From positions 1 to 42,744 of the IMG/VR virus record IMGVR_UViG_3300021504_000004: a stretch of DNA of 42,744 nt; one strand, written 5' to 3'. A program made the position numbers and the translations under genes. This DNA is from a virus. The notes below the pieces were generated by a model that made no database searches, was not told the DNA's origin, and saw only the letters and a list, made by a program, of their open reading frames with translations. Shown here piece after piece: positions 1 through 6,479 of this stretch; position 1 is the first letter of the stretch; the number at the start of each line of letters is the position of its first letter.

Positions 1-247
1 AGATATTGAATCTATAAAGAGCAAAACTATTGAGCTACAAACTAAAAAGAACCTTGCTAAAAAGAAAGATGTAAATGAAGAAATAACTCCATTCAGAAAT
101 GAGATGTTAGAATTCATATCAAAATACAATAAAAAGTTTTCTGAAACAGAATTCAAGAATAAAGAAAGCAAGGATATTCTAAACAACTTCATAAATGAAA
201 TCGAGAATGCTGTTAATAAAGTTTTAGGAGAGTCAATCAATGACTAG
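1..247 (+). CDS. C-terminal part of a lysine-rich helical phage protein (5' end outside window)
   Basis: The window opens inside a reading frame (codons from base 2) that runs 81 codons to a TAG at 245-247. The peptide is rich in Lys, Glu and Asn, looks wholly alpha-helical, and has no catalytic motif that I recognise. A hairpin terminator follows, so this is the last gene of an operon. It may be the end of the gene cut at 41916-42744: the composition matches and the join would need only one extra base to stay in frame. That link is inference. Confidence 0.6.
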   Translation, partial: DIESIKSKTIELQTKKNLAKKKDVNEEITPFRNEMLEFISKYNKKFSETEFKNKESKDILNNFINEIENAVNKVLGESIND

Positions 248-295
248 AATATATTATATATTTGTATGTCGTGTTTATTTTTCTTTTTAAGAAGG

Positions 296-331
296 GGTTT
301 GCTGACTTAGGTCAGTAAACCTTTCTTATTT
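296..331 (+). terminator. Hairpin terminator after the first gene
   Basis: An 11-base-pair stem (296-306 with 311-321, one G-T pair) closes on a four-base TTAG loop and is followed by a T-rich run, CTTTCTTATT. It probably ends the operon that comes in from the left end. It separates that operon from the promoter at 380-430. Confidence 0.7.
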
Positions 332-379
332 CAGTAATTGGTTGACTATATGGAATTATTACAAATAGAATAAAATATC

Positions 380-430
380 ACAAATAAATGAATAAACATT
401 TGCAGTATAAAATAAAATATTGTAAGTTTA
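380..430 (+). promoter_or_regulatory. Early promoter with operator dyad, copy A
   Basis: The box ACAAATAAATGAATAAA (380-396) is followed by a -33 TTTG (399-402), a 20-base spacer and a -7 element TAAGTTTA (423-430; consensus TAnnTTTG with a changed last base). The layout is the same as at 9281-9331 and 39074-39124. The dyad CAAATA/TATTTG that overlaps the -33 has one changed base here (CATTTG). It should start the operon beginning at 451. Confidence 0.75.
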
Positions 431-450
431 CATCATAAACAAAAAAAACA

Positions 451-705
451 ATGGAAAATTTTGATATTAACCTTTACGGAAAAGACTACTTAATAGATTT
501 TGACTATGAAACAGAAACAGACAATGATTCATTCGATCATGAGTTTGGAACTGAAAATATTAAAGATTATAAATTTATTTCTTCAATTACCATTAATGAA
601 ATATCAGATGAGTATGGAGTTGATGTTACTCATAGATTCAATAAGAAATATGTAGAGGAAATTCTTTTAGTAAAGCATCAAGAAGAAATATTAAAAAGCG
701 AATAA
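451..705 (+). CDS. Small acidic hypothetical protein
   Basis: I do not recognise this 84-residue protein. Its first half is unusually acidic, with many Asp and Glu and few basic residues (for example DFDYETETDND near residues 16-26), while the C-terminal third looks helical with a VxxxLLVK pattern. It is the first gene after promoter copy A, so it should be among the first genes expressed. It overlaps the next gene by one base (TAATG), which implies translational coupling. Small acidic early phage proteins sometimes mimic DNA; here that is only a thought, without a motif to support it. Confidence 0.7.
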   Translation: MENFDINLYGKDYLIDFDYETETDNDSFDHEFGTENIKDYKFISSITINEISDEYGVDVTHRFNKKYVEEILLVKHQEEILKSE

Positions 706-1121
706 TGAACACTTTAGAAATAGTACTAGGAATATTGAAAGATTATCAAGATTTAGAATATGATAGTCTTGATATTCAAGGAATAATGCACATGAGAAAG
801 CAGTTATCTACTCATGGAGTTTTTCTATCAAGTGAATTAGCTCTTGCAAGAAAAGATTGGAAGCAGAAGGAAGCTAATTATGAGATCCTAAAAAATCAAA
901 AAAGAGTTAAATTATTGGATAAAGGAACAACAAAGGCCAACTGGATTGCAAGAGCAAATTTAGAAGCTGAATTGAATGAATCGGTAGAAGCAGAATCGTT
1001 GTATTATGAATTTTACAATATCCTGCAATTCCTTAAAGAAGTTCTATCTGAAATGAATCAAAGAATTGCAATACTTAGAGAAGAATATAAACAGTCCACT
1101 TATGGACAAAAACAAGTATAA
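705..1121 (+). CDS. Coiled-coil hypothetical protein
   Basis: This 138-residue protein appears to be nearly all alpha-helix. Charged heptad-like stretches from about residue 45 to 130 suggest an antiparallel helical hairpin or coiled coil. There is no signal peptide, membrane segment or catalytic motif. It is coupled to the preceding acidic protein by a one-base stop/start overlap, so the two are probably made together from promoter copy A. The function is unknown; a structural or partner-binding role fits the composition. Confidence 0.7.
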   Translation: MNTLEIVLGILKDYQDLEYDSLDIQGIMHMRKQLSTHGVFLSSELALARKDWKQKEANYEILKNQKRVKLLDKGTTKANWIARANLEAELNESVEAESLYYEFYNILQFLKEVLSEMNQRIAILREEYKQSTYGQKQV

Positions 1122-1194
1122 TAGATGGCAATATGAAGCGAATAACAGTGAACAGCAATAAAATTATTTTTTTAAATTTAAAACAATTTACAGT

Positions 1195-1461
1195 ATGGAA
1201 AAAGCAGTTAAAAAATTACTAAGCGAAGTAATAAGTGCGAGTATTGAACAGTATGAACAACATAGAGGTGTTTATGTAAAAGATAGCGAGTGGACTAATG
1301 ATGCAATAGGAAAAGCACTTATGAACACAATGGAAGTGAAATTTAAAACATTAAATTTATTGTATGTTAGCGATATGTTTTGCCAATGCTCTGAAAAAGA
1401 ACCATATACGCATAAAGACGGAATAACTTATTGTAATAAATGTAAACAGGAAATTGTTTAG
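1195..1461 (+). CDS. Small protein with C-terminal zinc ribbon
   Basis: The protein has 88 residues. The first 60 are helical and unrecognised. The tail carries a CxC pair followed by CxxC (CQC near residue 64, CNKC near 81), a spacing compatible with one structural zinc. It follows a 73-base gap without a recognisable promoter, so it is probably read through from upstream. It marks the start of a run of small accessory genes whose intergenic style differs from the structural half of the genome. Confidence 0.65.
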   Translation: MEKAVKKLLSEVISASIEQYEQHRGVYVKDSEWTNDAIGKALMNTMEVKFKTLNLLYVSDMFCQCSEKEPYTHKDGITYCNKCKQEIV

Positions 1462-1482
1462 GGCAATATTAACGCTAAAGAT

Positions 1483-1809
1483 GTGATAAGTAAGAAACAA
1501 TATTTAAAAGCACTAAACATCGTAAAAGAATACGAAAAGCAATTACGTATAGGTAGTGTTGTGCGTAGTACGGAATTAAAAACTGTATTCTTTGATGATA
1601 CTTGGTATGGTGTAACTATTGAAGTTGACGAAATTGATATTAAAAACCAATATGAATTTGCACAGATAGTAGATATTTTACTTACAGAAAAACAACAAGA
1701 AGAATTTACTTGTAATGACACCTCAAGAGAATTTAAAGTACATCACCACCGAATTAAAAAAATGTTTACGTACATAAATAGCAAAAAGAATGTTTGGCGT
1801 AAAAAGTAG
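1483..1809 (+). CDS. Hypothetical protein (GTG start)
   Basis: This 108-residue protein is not recognised. It starts at GTG (1483), since the ATG two bases earlier runs straight into TGA. It begins with a helical, Lys-rich stretch (ISKKQYLKALNIVKEYEKQ) and then appears alpha/beta, ending in a basic tail. The stop codon is followed within ten bases by a long imperfect palindrome (1820-1864). The gene belongs to the accessory block and no function can be assigned. Confidence 0.6.
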   Translation: MISKKQYLKALNIVKEYEKQLRIGSVVRSTELKTVFFDDTWYGVTIEVDEIDIKNQYEFAQIVDILLTEKQQEEFTCNDTSREFKVHHHRIKKMFTYINSKKNVWRKK

Positions 1810-1819
1810 TATTACGCAC

Positions 1820-1864
1820 AACACCGATCTATAAATCGTTTTAATGATTTTATAAATCGCTGTT
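1820..1864 (+). repeat. Imperfect inverted repeat after an accessory gene
   Basis: Sixteen-base arms (1820-1835 and 1849-1864) pair at 14 of 16 positions around a 13-base loop. There is no run of T after the 3' arm, so it does not look like a normal intrinsic terminator. The preceding words ATTACGCACAA recur just before 5355, next to another palindrome. It may be a recombination footprint or an RNA-stabilising hairpin. Confidence 0.6.
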
Positions 1865-1892
1865 ATGAATAACAAATTGAAATAATCACGAC

Positions 1893-2369
1893 ATGATTAA
1901 ACACAACGGTAAAATATGTATAGAAAAGGATTGTACTGGACTTCTATTTGCTAAAAAACTTTGTAAATACCATTACAGCAAAAAGAACTTTAAACCTCTT
2001 AAACAGGCTAAAATTAAGCCAAAGGCAAAAAAGATAAAGTTTAATGATTTTGGATTTGATACCCAATTAGAAATGTTTCAACATTTATGGTTGAGTGAAA
2101 TGCGAGAAACTGGTTCTGTAACCTGTAAAATATCAGGAAAAGACATAACTAGATTTAATGGTACTCAAAAGTTCTTAAATTGCTTTGCCCATATTCTACC
2201 AAAAGGAATGTTTGGTAAATTCAAATTGAATCCTGAAAATATGATGTTAGTTCATCCTGACGTGCATCATTTACTAGATCATTGTACAGAAGAAGACAGA
2301 GAAAAGCATCCTTCTTATGATTGGTATAAATTTTACGAAAAACAAAGTTATTTAAAATCAATATATTAG
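1893..2369 (+). CDS. HNH-type endonuclease with N-terminal zinc finger
   Basis: The 158-residue protein has two parts. Residues 9-27 hold C9, C14, C24 and H27, a small zinc finger joined by a Lys-rich linker. Residues 78-130 hold an HNH-like core: CKISGKDI, then FAHILPKG with H100, then LNPENMMLV, and finally a His cluster at 121-130. HNH nucleases of this kind in phages act in packaging, recombination (lambda NinG style) or homing. Placement among early accessory genes, away from the terminase, favours recombination or homing. The family is fairly sure; the substrate is unknown. Confidence 0.7.
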   Translation: MIKHNGKICIEKDCTGLLFAKKLCKYHYSKKNFKPLKQAKIKPKAKKIKFNDFGFDTQLEMFQHLWLSEMRETGSVTCKISGKDITRFNGTQKFLNCFAHILPKGMFGKFKLNPENMMLVHPDVHHLLDHCTEEDREKHPSYDWYKFYEKQSYLKSIY

Positions 2370-2371
2370 AA

Positions 2372-2581
2372 ATGGCAAAGAAAAAAGGTAAAATAACCAA
2401 AGGTAACTTTGTGATTAAATTCAAAAAAGGATATTATATTGAAAACAAGGATTGGACTGACAAAACAATAGTATTTCATCATGACATTAAAAAGGCTAAG
2501 GTATTCACTTACAAGGAACACGCAGAAAGCTTTGATGGTTATACTTTGAAAACTTGGGACACCGAAATAGTTGAGTTATGA
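2372..2581 (+). CDS. Small basic hypothetical protein
   Basis: This 69-residue protein begins with a strongly basic N-terminus (MAKKKGKITKGN) followed by what look like short beta strands. It lies two bases behind the HNH nuclease and overlaps the next gene by four bases (ATGA), so it is part of one translationally coupled group. Its basic end could bind nucleic acid. No family was recognised. Confidence 0.65.
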   Translation: MAKKKGKITKGNFVIKFKKGYYIENKDWTDKTIVFHHDIKKAKVFTYKEHAESFDGYTLKTWDTEIVEL

Positions 2582-2784
2582 AAAGCGCATTAATAAATGA
2601 CAGGTTTAGATTGATTTATATTTTGTCCTTTCTTCTATTCATTCTAGGATTAACAGTTTGTGCAATAGTGTATGAGCATAACAATTCTGAAAAGGCAAAG
2701 AAAGAGTATCAGGAAATGATTCAAAAAGAGCATAAAAAATTAAAAACCATAGAATTCACAAATAAGCTTTTAGATAAAAAATAA
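2578..2784 (+). CDS. Small single-pass membrane protein
   Basis: The 68-residue protein has a short basic N-terminus, one clear transmembrane helix at about residues 12-32 (YILSFLLFILGLTVCAIV) and a charged, coiled-coil-like C-terminal tail rich in Lys and Glu. The topology is probably N-in with the tail outside, by analogy with type II anchors. It overlaps the preceding gene by ATGA. Early phage membrane proteins of this size are often involved in superinfection exclusion or host takeover, which is inference only. Confidence 0.7.
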   Translation: MKSALINDRFRLIYILSFLLFILGLTVCAIVYEHNNSEKAKKEYQEMIQKEHKKLKTIEFTNKLLDKK

Positions 2785-2839
2785 AACGACTAATAGGGAA
2801 GAAATTAACAATAGATATTAACACTTTAGGAAAATAGAT

Positions 2840-2977
2840 ATGACATTAAAAGAAAAATTATCATTTATTTATCGATCAGTATTTGTAATGATTTCTATCT
2901 CTATTATTGTATATGGAATAATATCGAATATTGATAAGGTAGAAAGGTTTATTTATTCATTGATAAATATTTTATAA
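2840..2977 (+). CDS. Very small membrane protein (45 aa)
   Basis: A 45-codon frame starts at ATG 2840 and stops one base before the next gene. The middle of the peptide (about residues 10-30, ending IISISIIVYGIIS) is a strong transmembrane candidate. Spacing to the next gene and the second membrane protein in a row support that it is real. It is short, so confidence is moderate, and its role is unknown. Confidence 0.5.
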   Translation: MTLKEKLSFIYRSVFVMISISIIVYGIISNIDKVERFIYSLINIL

Positions 2978-2978
2978 A

Positions 2979-3272
2979 ATGGCAAAGATTGAATTAAGAA
3001 AACAGAAGGAAATTAAAGATGTTCTTGGTCTTTGGATGCTAAGTCGAATTACAAGATCAATAGAATTATATCTTAGTTCAGCAGGAGATATTTCAGAGGA
3101 CTTTATACATGAGAAAGGTTATAAGCCACTTTTGAAAATACAGGATATTAAAAAGAGAAATTGCAGAATAGTTTTACAGGTAATCTCTTTTGAAGAAAAT
3201 GTTTATACAGTAGCTTTTTACAAGATTGAAGTACTAAAACCAAAAGAAAATAGAAATCAGCCATTGCCCTAG
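2979..3272 (+). CDS. Hypothetical protein
   Basis: The 97-residue protein has a basic, helical first half and a beta-rich second half that ends in Pro-rich NRNQPLP. I see no catalytic or binding motif. It starts one base after the stop of the small membrane protein, so the two are coupled. A roughly 100-base gap with only a 17-codon ATG frame follows. Confidence 0.65.
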   Translation: MAKIELRKQKEIKDVLGLWMLSRITRSIELYLSSAGDISEDFIHEKGYKPLLKIQDIKKRNCRIVLQVISFEENVYTVAFYKIEVLKPKENRNQPLP

Positions 3273-3374
3273 TAGTAGTTCTTTCAATAGCTCTATTATA
3301 ATACATCCAAAATGTATTGGTAAAATGCACAGAGCAAGTCAGACTAGGTATGGTTGGTTTCATAAAAATATAAA

Positions 3375-3821
3375 ATGAGTAGAATAAGAGATTATAAAGG
3401 GAGTAAAAAATGGTTGGAATTAATTGGTTCTGATATTGTAAAATTAAAATCGAAAACAATTAAGGAGTTTGTTAAAGAAATCCATTCTCCAGAAATACAT
3501 TCCAGAGTAAGATCATTTGACGAAATAGAAGGATTATCACAAGATTGGTTAAATGATAGAGTATTCCTAGATGCTGATAGATATTATGATTCTATTGTTA
3601 AAAGAGGTCAAATCAATAATGAAACTACATTTGAAGATTTCATTAACAAAATAGAAGAAGAAAAGAATGAACTAAATGCAGAAAAAGGAAATCATGTTAG
3701 AATAAAACAAGAACTAATTGATATAATTGGAGTATGTGTTGCAATGGGAAAACATTACAGAATAGACATTTCAGGAGAATTTGAGAAGAAAATAATTATA
3801 AACGAAAAACGAAAAGATTAA
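3375..3821 (+). CDS. MazG-like nucleotide pyrophosphohydrolase candidate
   Basis: The 148-residue protein is helical. It carries ExxE at residues 96-99 and ExxD at 113-116, separated by 13 residues, the signature of all-alpha NTP pyrophosphohydrolases (MazG/dUTPase-2 type), where these acids hold magnesium. Such enzymes hydrolyse NTPs or dNTPs to monophosphates and pyrophosphate, and phage copies tune nucleotide pools or lower alarmones. The N-terminal 85 residues are extra and unrecognised. Its stop codon is part of an imperfect hairpin. The call rests on the motif alone. Confidence 0.5.
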   Translation: MSRIRDYKGSKKWLELIGSDIVKLKSKTIKEFVKEIHSPEIHSRVRSFDEIEGLSQDWLNDRVFLDADRYYDSIVKRGQINNETTFEDFINKIEEEKNELNAEKGNHVRIKQELIDIIGVCVAMGKHYRIDISGEFEKKIIINEKRKD

Positions 3822-3846
3822 TGTATTGTGAGTAATGCACTACATT
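3820..3846 (+). repeat. Imperfect hairpin at the MazG-like gene's stop codon
   Basis: AATGTA (3820-3825) pairs with TACATT (3841-3846), and GTG (3828-3830) with CAC (3838-3840), around a seven-base loop and a two-base bulge. The stop codon lies in the 5' arm. A T-rich run is short, so it may be a weak terminator or another of the accessory-block palindromes. Confidence 0.4.
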
Positions 3847-3884
3847 TTAAGAGTTATTAATATTAATAAATTAAATATATAAAG

Positions 3885-4622
3885 ATGAATAAAATTGAAG
3901 TATTACAAAATTGTAAAGTAGAAGGAAACATAATAAAATTACCTGATACACAATTAGACAGAAAAGAGTATTTAGAAGTGAAAAAAGCTCTTGAATTAAT
4001 TGGAGGAAAATGGAAAGGTGGAAAAGTATTTGGTTTTGTTTTTAAAGCAGACCCTACCGACTTACTTAATCAAATTGCAAATGGAGAAAACAGAAATCTA
4101 AAAAAGGAATTTCAGTTTTTTGCGACACCAAGTGATTTAGCAGAAAAGTTAGTTTATTATGCTGACTTAAAAAACCACGATACTATTTTAGAGCCAAGTG
4201 CGGGGCAAGGAGCAATTATTGAACACATAAATAAACAGTGTGATGTTGTGCCTGAATGCTTTGAGTTGATGGAAACAAACAAGATGATTTTGAATAAAAC
4301 TGATTTGAAATTTGATTTAATTGGAGATGACTTTTTGAAAAGCAACGGTAAAGAATACTCTAAAATTATTGCAAACCCACCATTTTCAAAAAACCAAGAT
4401 ATTACTCACGTTTATAAAATGTTTGAAAAATTGGCTCGTGGTGGTAGAATTGTAACAATAATGAGCAAACATTGGCAAAATTCCACAAACAAAAAAGAAA
4501 CTCAATTTAGAGAATTTTTAGAAGAATTAAACGCTGAAATAACAGATATTAATTCAGGCGAATTTAAAGAAAGTGGAACTTCAATTGCTACTGTAATAGT
4601 TACTATTGAAAAACCATTGTAG
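3885..4622 (+). CDS. N6-adenine DNA methyltransferase
   Basis: The 245-residue protein has the S-adenosylmethionine-binding motif I at residues 103-110 (EPSAGQGA), an acidic motif II near E127, and the catalytic motif NPPF at 164-167, which marks amino-methyltransferases acting on adenine (less often cytosine) in DNA. Residues 20-55 form a small helical N-terminal part. There is no large target recognition domain and no restriction partner nearby, so it is a solitary methylase. In phages these protect the genome from host restriction or change regulation. Specificity cannot be read from sequence. Confidence 0.85.
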   Translation: MNKIEVLQNCKVEGNIIKLPDTQLDRKEYLEVKKALELIGGKWKGGKVFGFVFKADPTDLLNQIANGENRNLKKEFQFFATPSDLAEKLVYYADLKNHDTILEPSAGQGAIIEHINKQCDVVPECFELMETNKMILNKTDLKFDLIGDDFLKSNGKEYSKIIANPPFSKNQDITHVYKMFEKLARGGRIVTIMSKHWQNSTNKKETQFREFLEELNAEITDINSGEFKESGTSIATVIVTIEKPL

Positions 4623-4641
4623 TATTGTCGGTAACGGCTAA

Positions 4642-4657
4642 GGGTCTGTTTTGACCC
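4642..4657 (+). repeat. Short hairpin after the methyltransferase
   Basis: GGGTC (4642-4646) pairs with GACCC (4653-4657) around a six-base TGTTTT loop. Only weakly T-rich sequence follows. The words GTAACGG just upstream recur after the gene ending at 7684. It could be a weak terminator. Confidence 0.4.
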
Positions 4658-4685
4658 GATTTAATAACGAAATAATTTTATAAAA

Positions 4686-4823
4686 ATGGAAAAAATTAAA
4701 TGTATAACATTCGACAAAAAAGCACAGGATAATTTGCCACAGCACATTAAGGATAAAATGAAAGCTGACCGAGACAAAGCTCATAAAGAAATGGATAGTA
4801 AGGGTTTAAATTTAACTAAATAA
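4686..4823 (+). CDS. Small charged protein (45 aa)
   Basis: A 45-codon frame with a proper ATG lies between the methyltransferase and the next gene, ending eight bases before the latter. The peptide is Lys-rich and amphipathic, with a likely helix at residues 18-38. Good spacing and a sensible composition argue that it is translated. No function is known. Confidence 0.5.
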   Translation: MEKIKCITFDKKAQDNLPQHIKDKMKADRDKAHKEMDSKGLNLTK

Positions 4824-4831
4824 ATAGAAGA

Positions 4832-5293
4832 ATGAAAGTATTAGAAAAGATTAAAGAGATTTGTGATGGTATAGAATACAGCAGACATATACCAAAAGAA
4901 GCCGAAGAATTAGCAAGGCAGCATAATATTGTAATTATAGTTGGCGGTTCTGATGATTTAATGTATTGCTATGGTGCGAAAAGTTATTTAACAGAATATT
5001 GCGAACACGGAGAGGGTTGGGACGGTTGCGACCTTGCAAAAGATGCAAGCGAAGAACAACTGCAAAAAGAAGCGAAACAATTAGGATTAAAGATTTTTTG
5101 GTGCGGAACTATTGCCGAAACAGGCGAAACAATTAAAGATTACGATACTAATAAAAGTGGAGCTTTTTCTTATACTGTAAATGATAATATTGAAGCTTTG
5201 GATTTTAAAGTATTGGAAAGAGGAGATGCTAATGATGTATATTGTACGGGCAAGATTATACAATTACCTAATAATTTTAGGATTTACCCGTAG
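4832..5293 (+). CDS. Hypothetical protein, Cys-containing alpha/beta
   Basis: The 153-residue protein starts with a helix-rich segment (residues 1-30), continues with VVIIVGG-like beta strands and has scattered Cys (residues around 50-95) that do not form a standard zinc knuckle. The second half looks beta-rich. It is not recognised. The stop codon is the first part of a long nested palindrome (5291-5361). It belongs to the accessory block. Confidence 0.65.
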   Translation: MKVLEKIKEICDGIEYSRHIPKEAEELARQHNIVIIVGGSDDLMYCYGAKSYLTEYCEHGEGWDGCDLAKDASEEQLQKEAKQLGLKIFWCGTIAETGETIKDYDTNKSGAFSYTVNDNIEALDFKVLERGDANDVYCTGKIIQLPNNFRIYP

Positions 5294-5361
5294 CATTACG
5301 GCTAACGAATTAAGCTAAGAATAGTTGCTTGTAAATACTATTCAAATTACGCACAATGCTA
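5291..5361 (+). repeat. Nested imperfect palindrome between two accessory genes
   Basis: Outer arms TAGCATT (5291-5297) and AATGCTA (5355-5361) enclose inner arms GAATAGT (5319-5325) and ACTATTC (5337-5343). CGAATT and AATTACG between them pair with one bulged base. There is no T run, so it does not look like a terminator. The stop codon of the gene upstream lies in the 5' arm, and the next frame begins directly after the 3' arm. The layout recalls single-strand-folded recombination sites, but the core bases do not match integron attC well. Confidence 0.55.
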
Positions 5362-5401
5362 AATGCAATTATTTTTAGCTTGTGTTAACCACGGTTTTAT
5401 T

Positions 5402-5773
5402 ATGAAAGATGCTTGGATAAATACAAATGGGGAATTGATAGAGGTTGGAGATATGCAACATAATAACTACGCCTCTGAATTACTTGAAAAAGAATTAGGT
5501 TTTGAAGGAATGATGAAATTATTAGATGATAATAATGATTGTTATCCTTACGAAATATTACACGATAGAGGGTGGATTAGAGTAAAAACTAATACATACG
5601 GAAATGGAACAAATAACGTAGAAATATTAGGCAACTGCATTGACTTGACTAAAATTATGAGGAATACAATAGACCCTCCAATGAATAGTAAACAAATGCA
5701 AGTAGCAAAAAGAATTTGCAAAGATAATAATGTAGATTTTAGTAATGCTATAAATGACAGACGCTTCCACTAA
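5402..5773 (+). CDS. Conserved phage-type hypothetical protein
   Basis: The protein has 123 residues from ATG 5402; an in-frame ATG at 5363 would add 13 residues, but the later start gives the MKDAWI opening I expect for this group. Features are DAWI, HNNYASELLEKE, YPYEILHDRGWIRV and a C-terminal helical part with NSKQMQVAKRIC. I recall this pattern as a widespread uncharacterised protein of phages and mobile elements, without known function. A CCAC/GTGG mini hairpin spans its stop codon and a terminator follows at 5798. Confidence 0.65.
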   Translation: MKDAWINTNGELIEVGDMQHNNYASELLEKELGFEGMMKLLDDNNDCYPYEILHDRGWIRVKTNTYGNGTNNVEILGNCIDLTKIMRNTIDPPMNSKQMQVAKRICKDNNVDFSNAINDRRFH

Positions 5774-5797
5774 ATTGTGGTTAATGAATAGAATAAT

Positions 5798-5824
5798 AAG
5801 CGACTTTTTCAGTTGCTTTTTATT
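5798..5824 (+). terminator. Intrinsic terminator
   Basis: AAGCGAC (5798-5804) pairs with GTTGCTT (5812-5818, one G-T pair) around a seven-base loop and is followed by TTTTATTT. It ends transcription of the upstream accessory genes, just before the promoter at 5887-5917. Confidence 0.55.
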
Positions 5825-5886
5825 TGGTGTTAGTTTACGTTATGTTCTCTAACATACAAAATAAACTAATATAATTGTAAAAAGAC

Positions 5887-5917
5887 TTGTGAGATACTAA
5901 ATAAAGCCTTATATTTG
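5887..5917 (+). promoter_or_regulatory. Bacteroidota promoter for the gene at 5959
   Basis: TTG (5887-5889), a 20-base spacer and a perfect -7 element TATATTTG (5910-5917) fit the Bacteroidota consensus. The expected start is near 5923, giving a leader of about 35 bases. It follows a terminator, so a new transcript starts here. Confidence 0.7.
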
Positions 5918-5958
5918 TATAACAAAACAACGAAGTTCTGTAACTAAATAAAAAGAAG

Positions 5959-6201
5959 ATGAAAAAAGTAACAATTTACACAAACGGAAAAAGCTTATTT
6001 ACATTAGAAGACTATTCAAAAACAGCAGGTGTAAGCCATGTCTTAGGAATAACCATACATAGCGAAGCAAGTAAAAATATGGCACGTGCAATGCACACAA
6101 GCGGTCAAATGCACAGGCTAGAAGGCTTAGGAGACAGAAAGGAATTGCAAAATCTTTCTTTAAATAGAAATATGAAGTTGAATAACTTTAAAATTTCGTA
6201 A
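5959..6201 (+). CDS. Small basic hypothetical protein
   Basis: The protein has 80 residues with a beta-like N-terminus (KKVTIYTNGKSLFTLEDY) and a basic, helical C-terminal half. It is the first gene after the promoter at 5887-5917 and lies two bases before the next gene. It contains no Cys and no recognised motif. Function unknown. Confidence 0.65.
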   Translation: MKKVTIYTNGKSLFTLEDYSKTAGVSHVLGITIHSEASKNMARAMHTSGQMHRLEGLGDRKELQNLSLNRNMKLNNFKIS

Positions 6202-6203
6202 TT

Positions 6204-6395
6204 ATGTTTTGGATTTTAAACAAAGAAACGGATACTCCTTATAATTGTGGGAGTATTCCTGCGGTGGTAAAATTGACAGGGATTTTAAAAAGTAGGTTAA
6301 CAGAGAATTTCAGCCGAAAAAAGAAAGATTCTTATAATACAGATATCTGGAGGATTGAGAAAATAGATATGTTGACTTCTGAGAGGCTAATGTAA
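6204..6395 (+). CDS. Small hypothetical protein, possible MerR/excisionase-like fold
   Basis: The 63-residue protein starts with WILNKETDTPYN, followed by a short helix pair (SIPAVVKLTGILKSRLTENF) and the basic patch SRKKK, then a beta end with WRIEKI. The order helix-turn-helix then basic wing is loosely like small DNA-binding proteins, which I cannot confirm. It is coupled to the preceding gene with a two-base gap. Its stop codon lies in an attC-like hairpin (6393-6441). Confidence 0.6.
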   Translation: MFWILNKETDTPYNCGSIPAVVKLTGILKSRLTENFSRKKKDSYNTDIWRIEKIDMLTSERLM

Positions 6396-6441
6396 CGTTT
6401 AGTATATGAGCCTGTACTTGTATGGCTTATATACATTGTTA
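6393..6441 (+). repeat. Long hairpin framed by TAAC and GTTA
   Basis: GTATATGAGCC (6402-6412) pairs with GGCTTATATAC (6424-6434) over 11 positions with one G-T pair and an 11-base loop. Outside, TAAC (6393-6396, including the stop codon) matches GTTA (6438-6441). No T run follows. This is the most attC-like of the accessory-block palindromes. Confidence 0.6.
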
Positions 6442-6479
6442 CCTGACTGGTGCGATTTTAATGATATAAATTTTGAATA

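Noticed and set aside
257-264. TATATTTG as a promoter after the first gene
   Set aside because: No TTTG or TTG lies 19-21 bases upstream and a terminator follows within 35 bases.
1101-1160. 19-codon frame overlapping the end of the coiled-coil gene
   Set aside because: Too short, overlaps 21 bases of a better gene and has no supporting signal.
3325-3378. 17-codon ATG frame ending in ATGA with the next gene
   Set aside because: Coupling layout is suggestive, but the peptide is too short to support.
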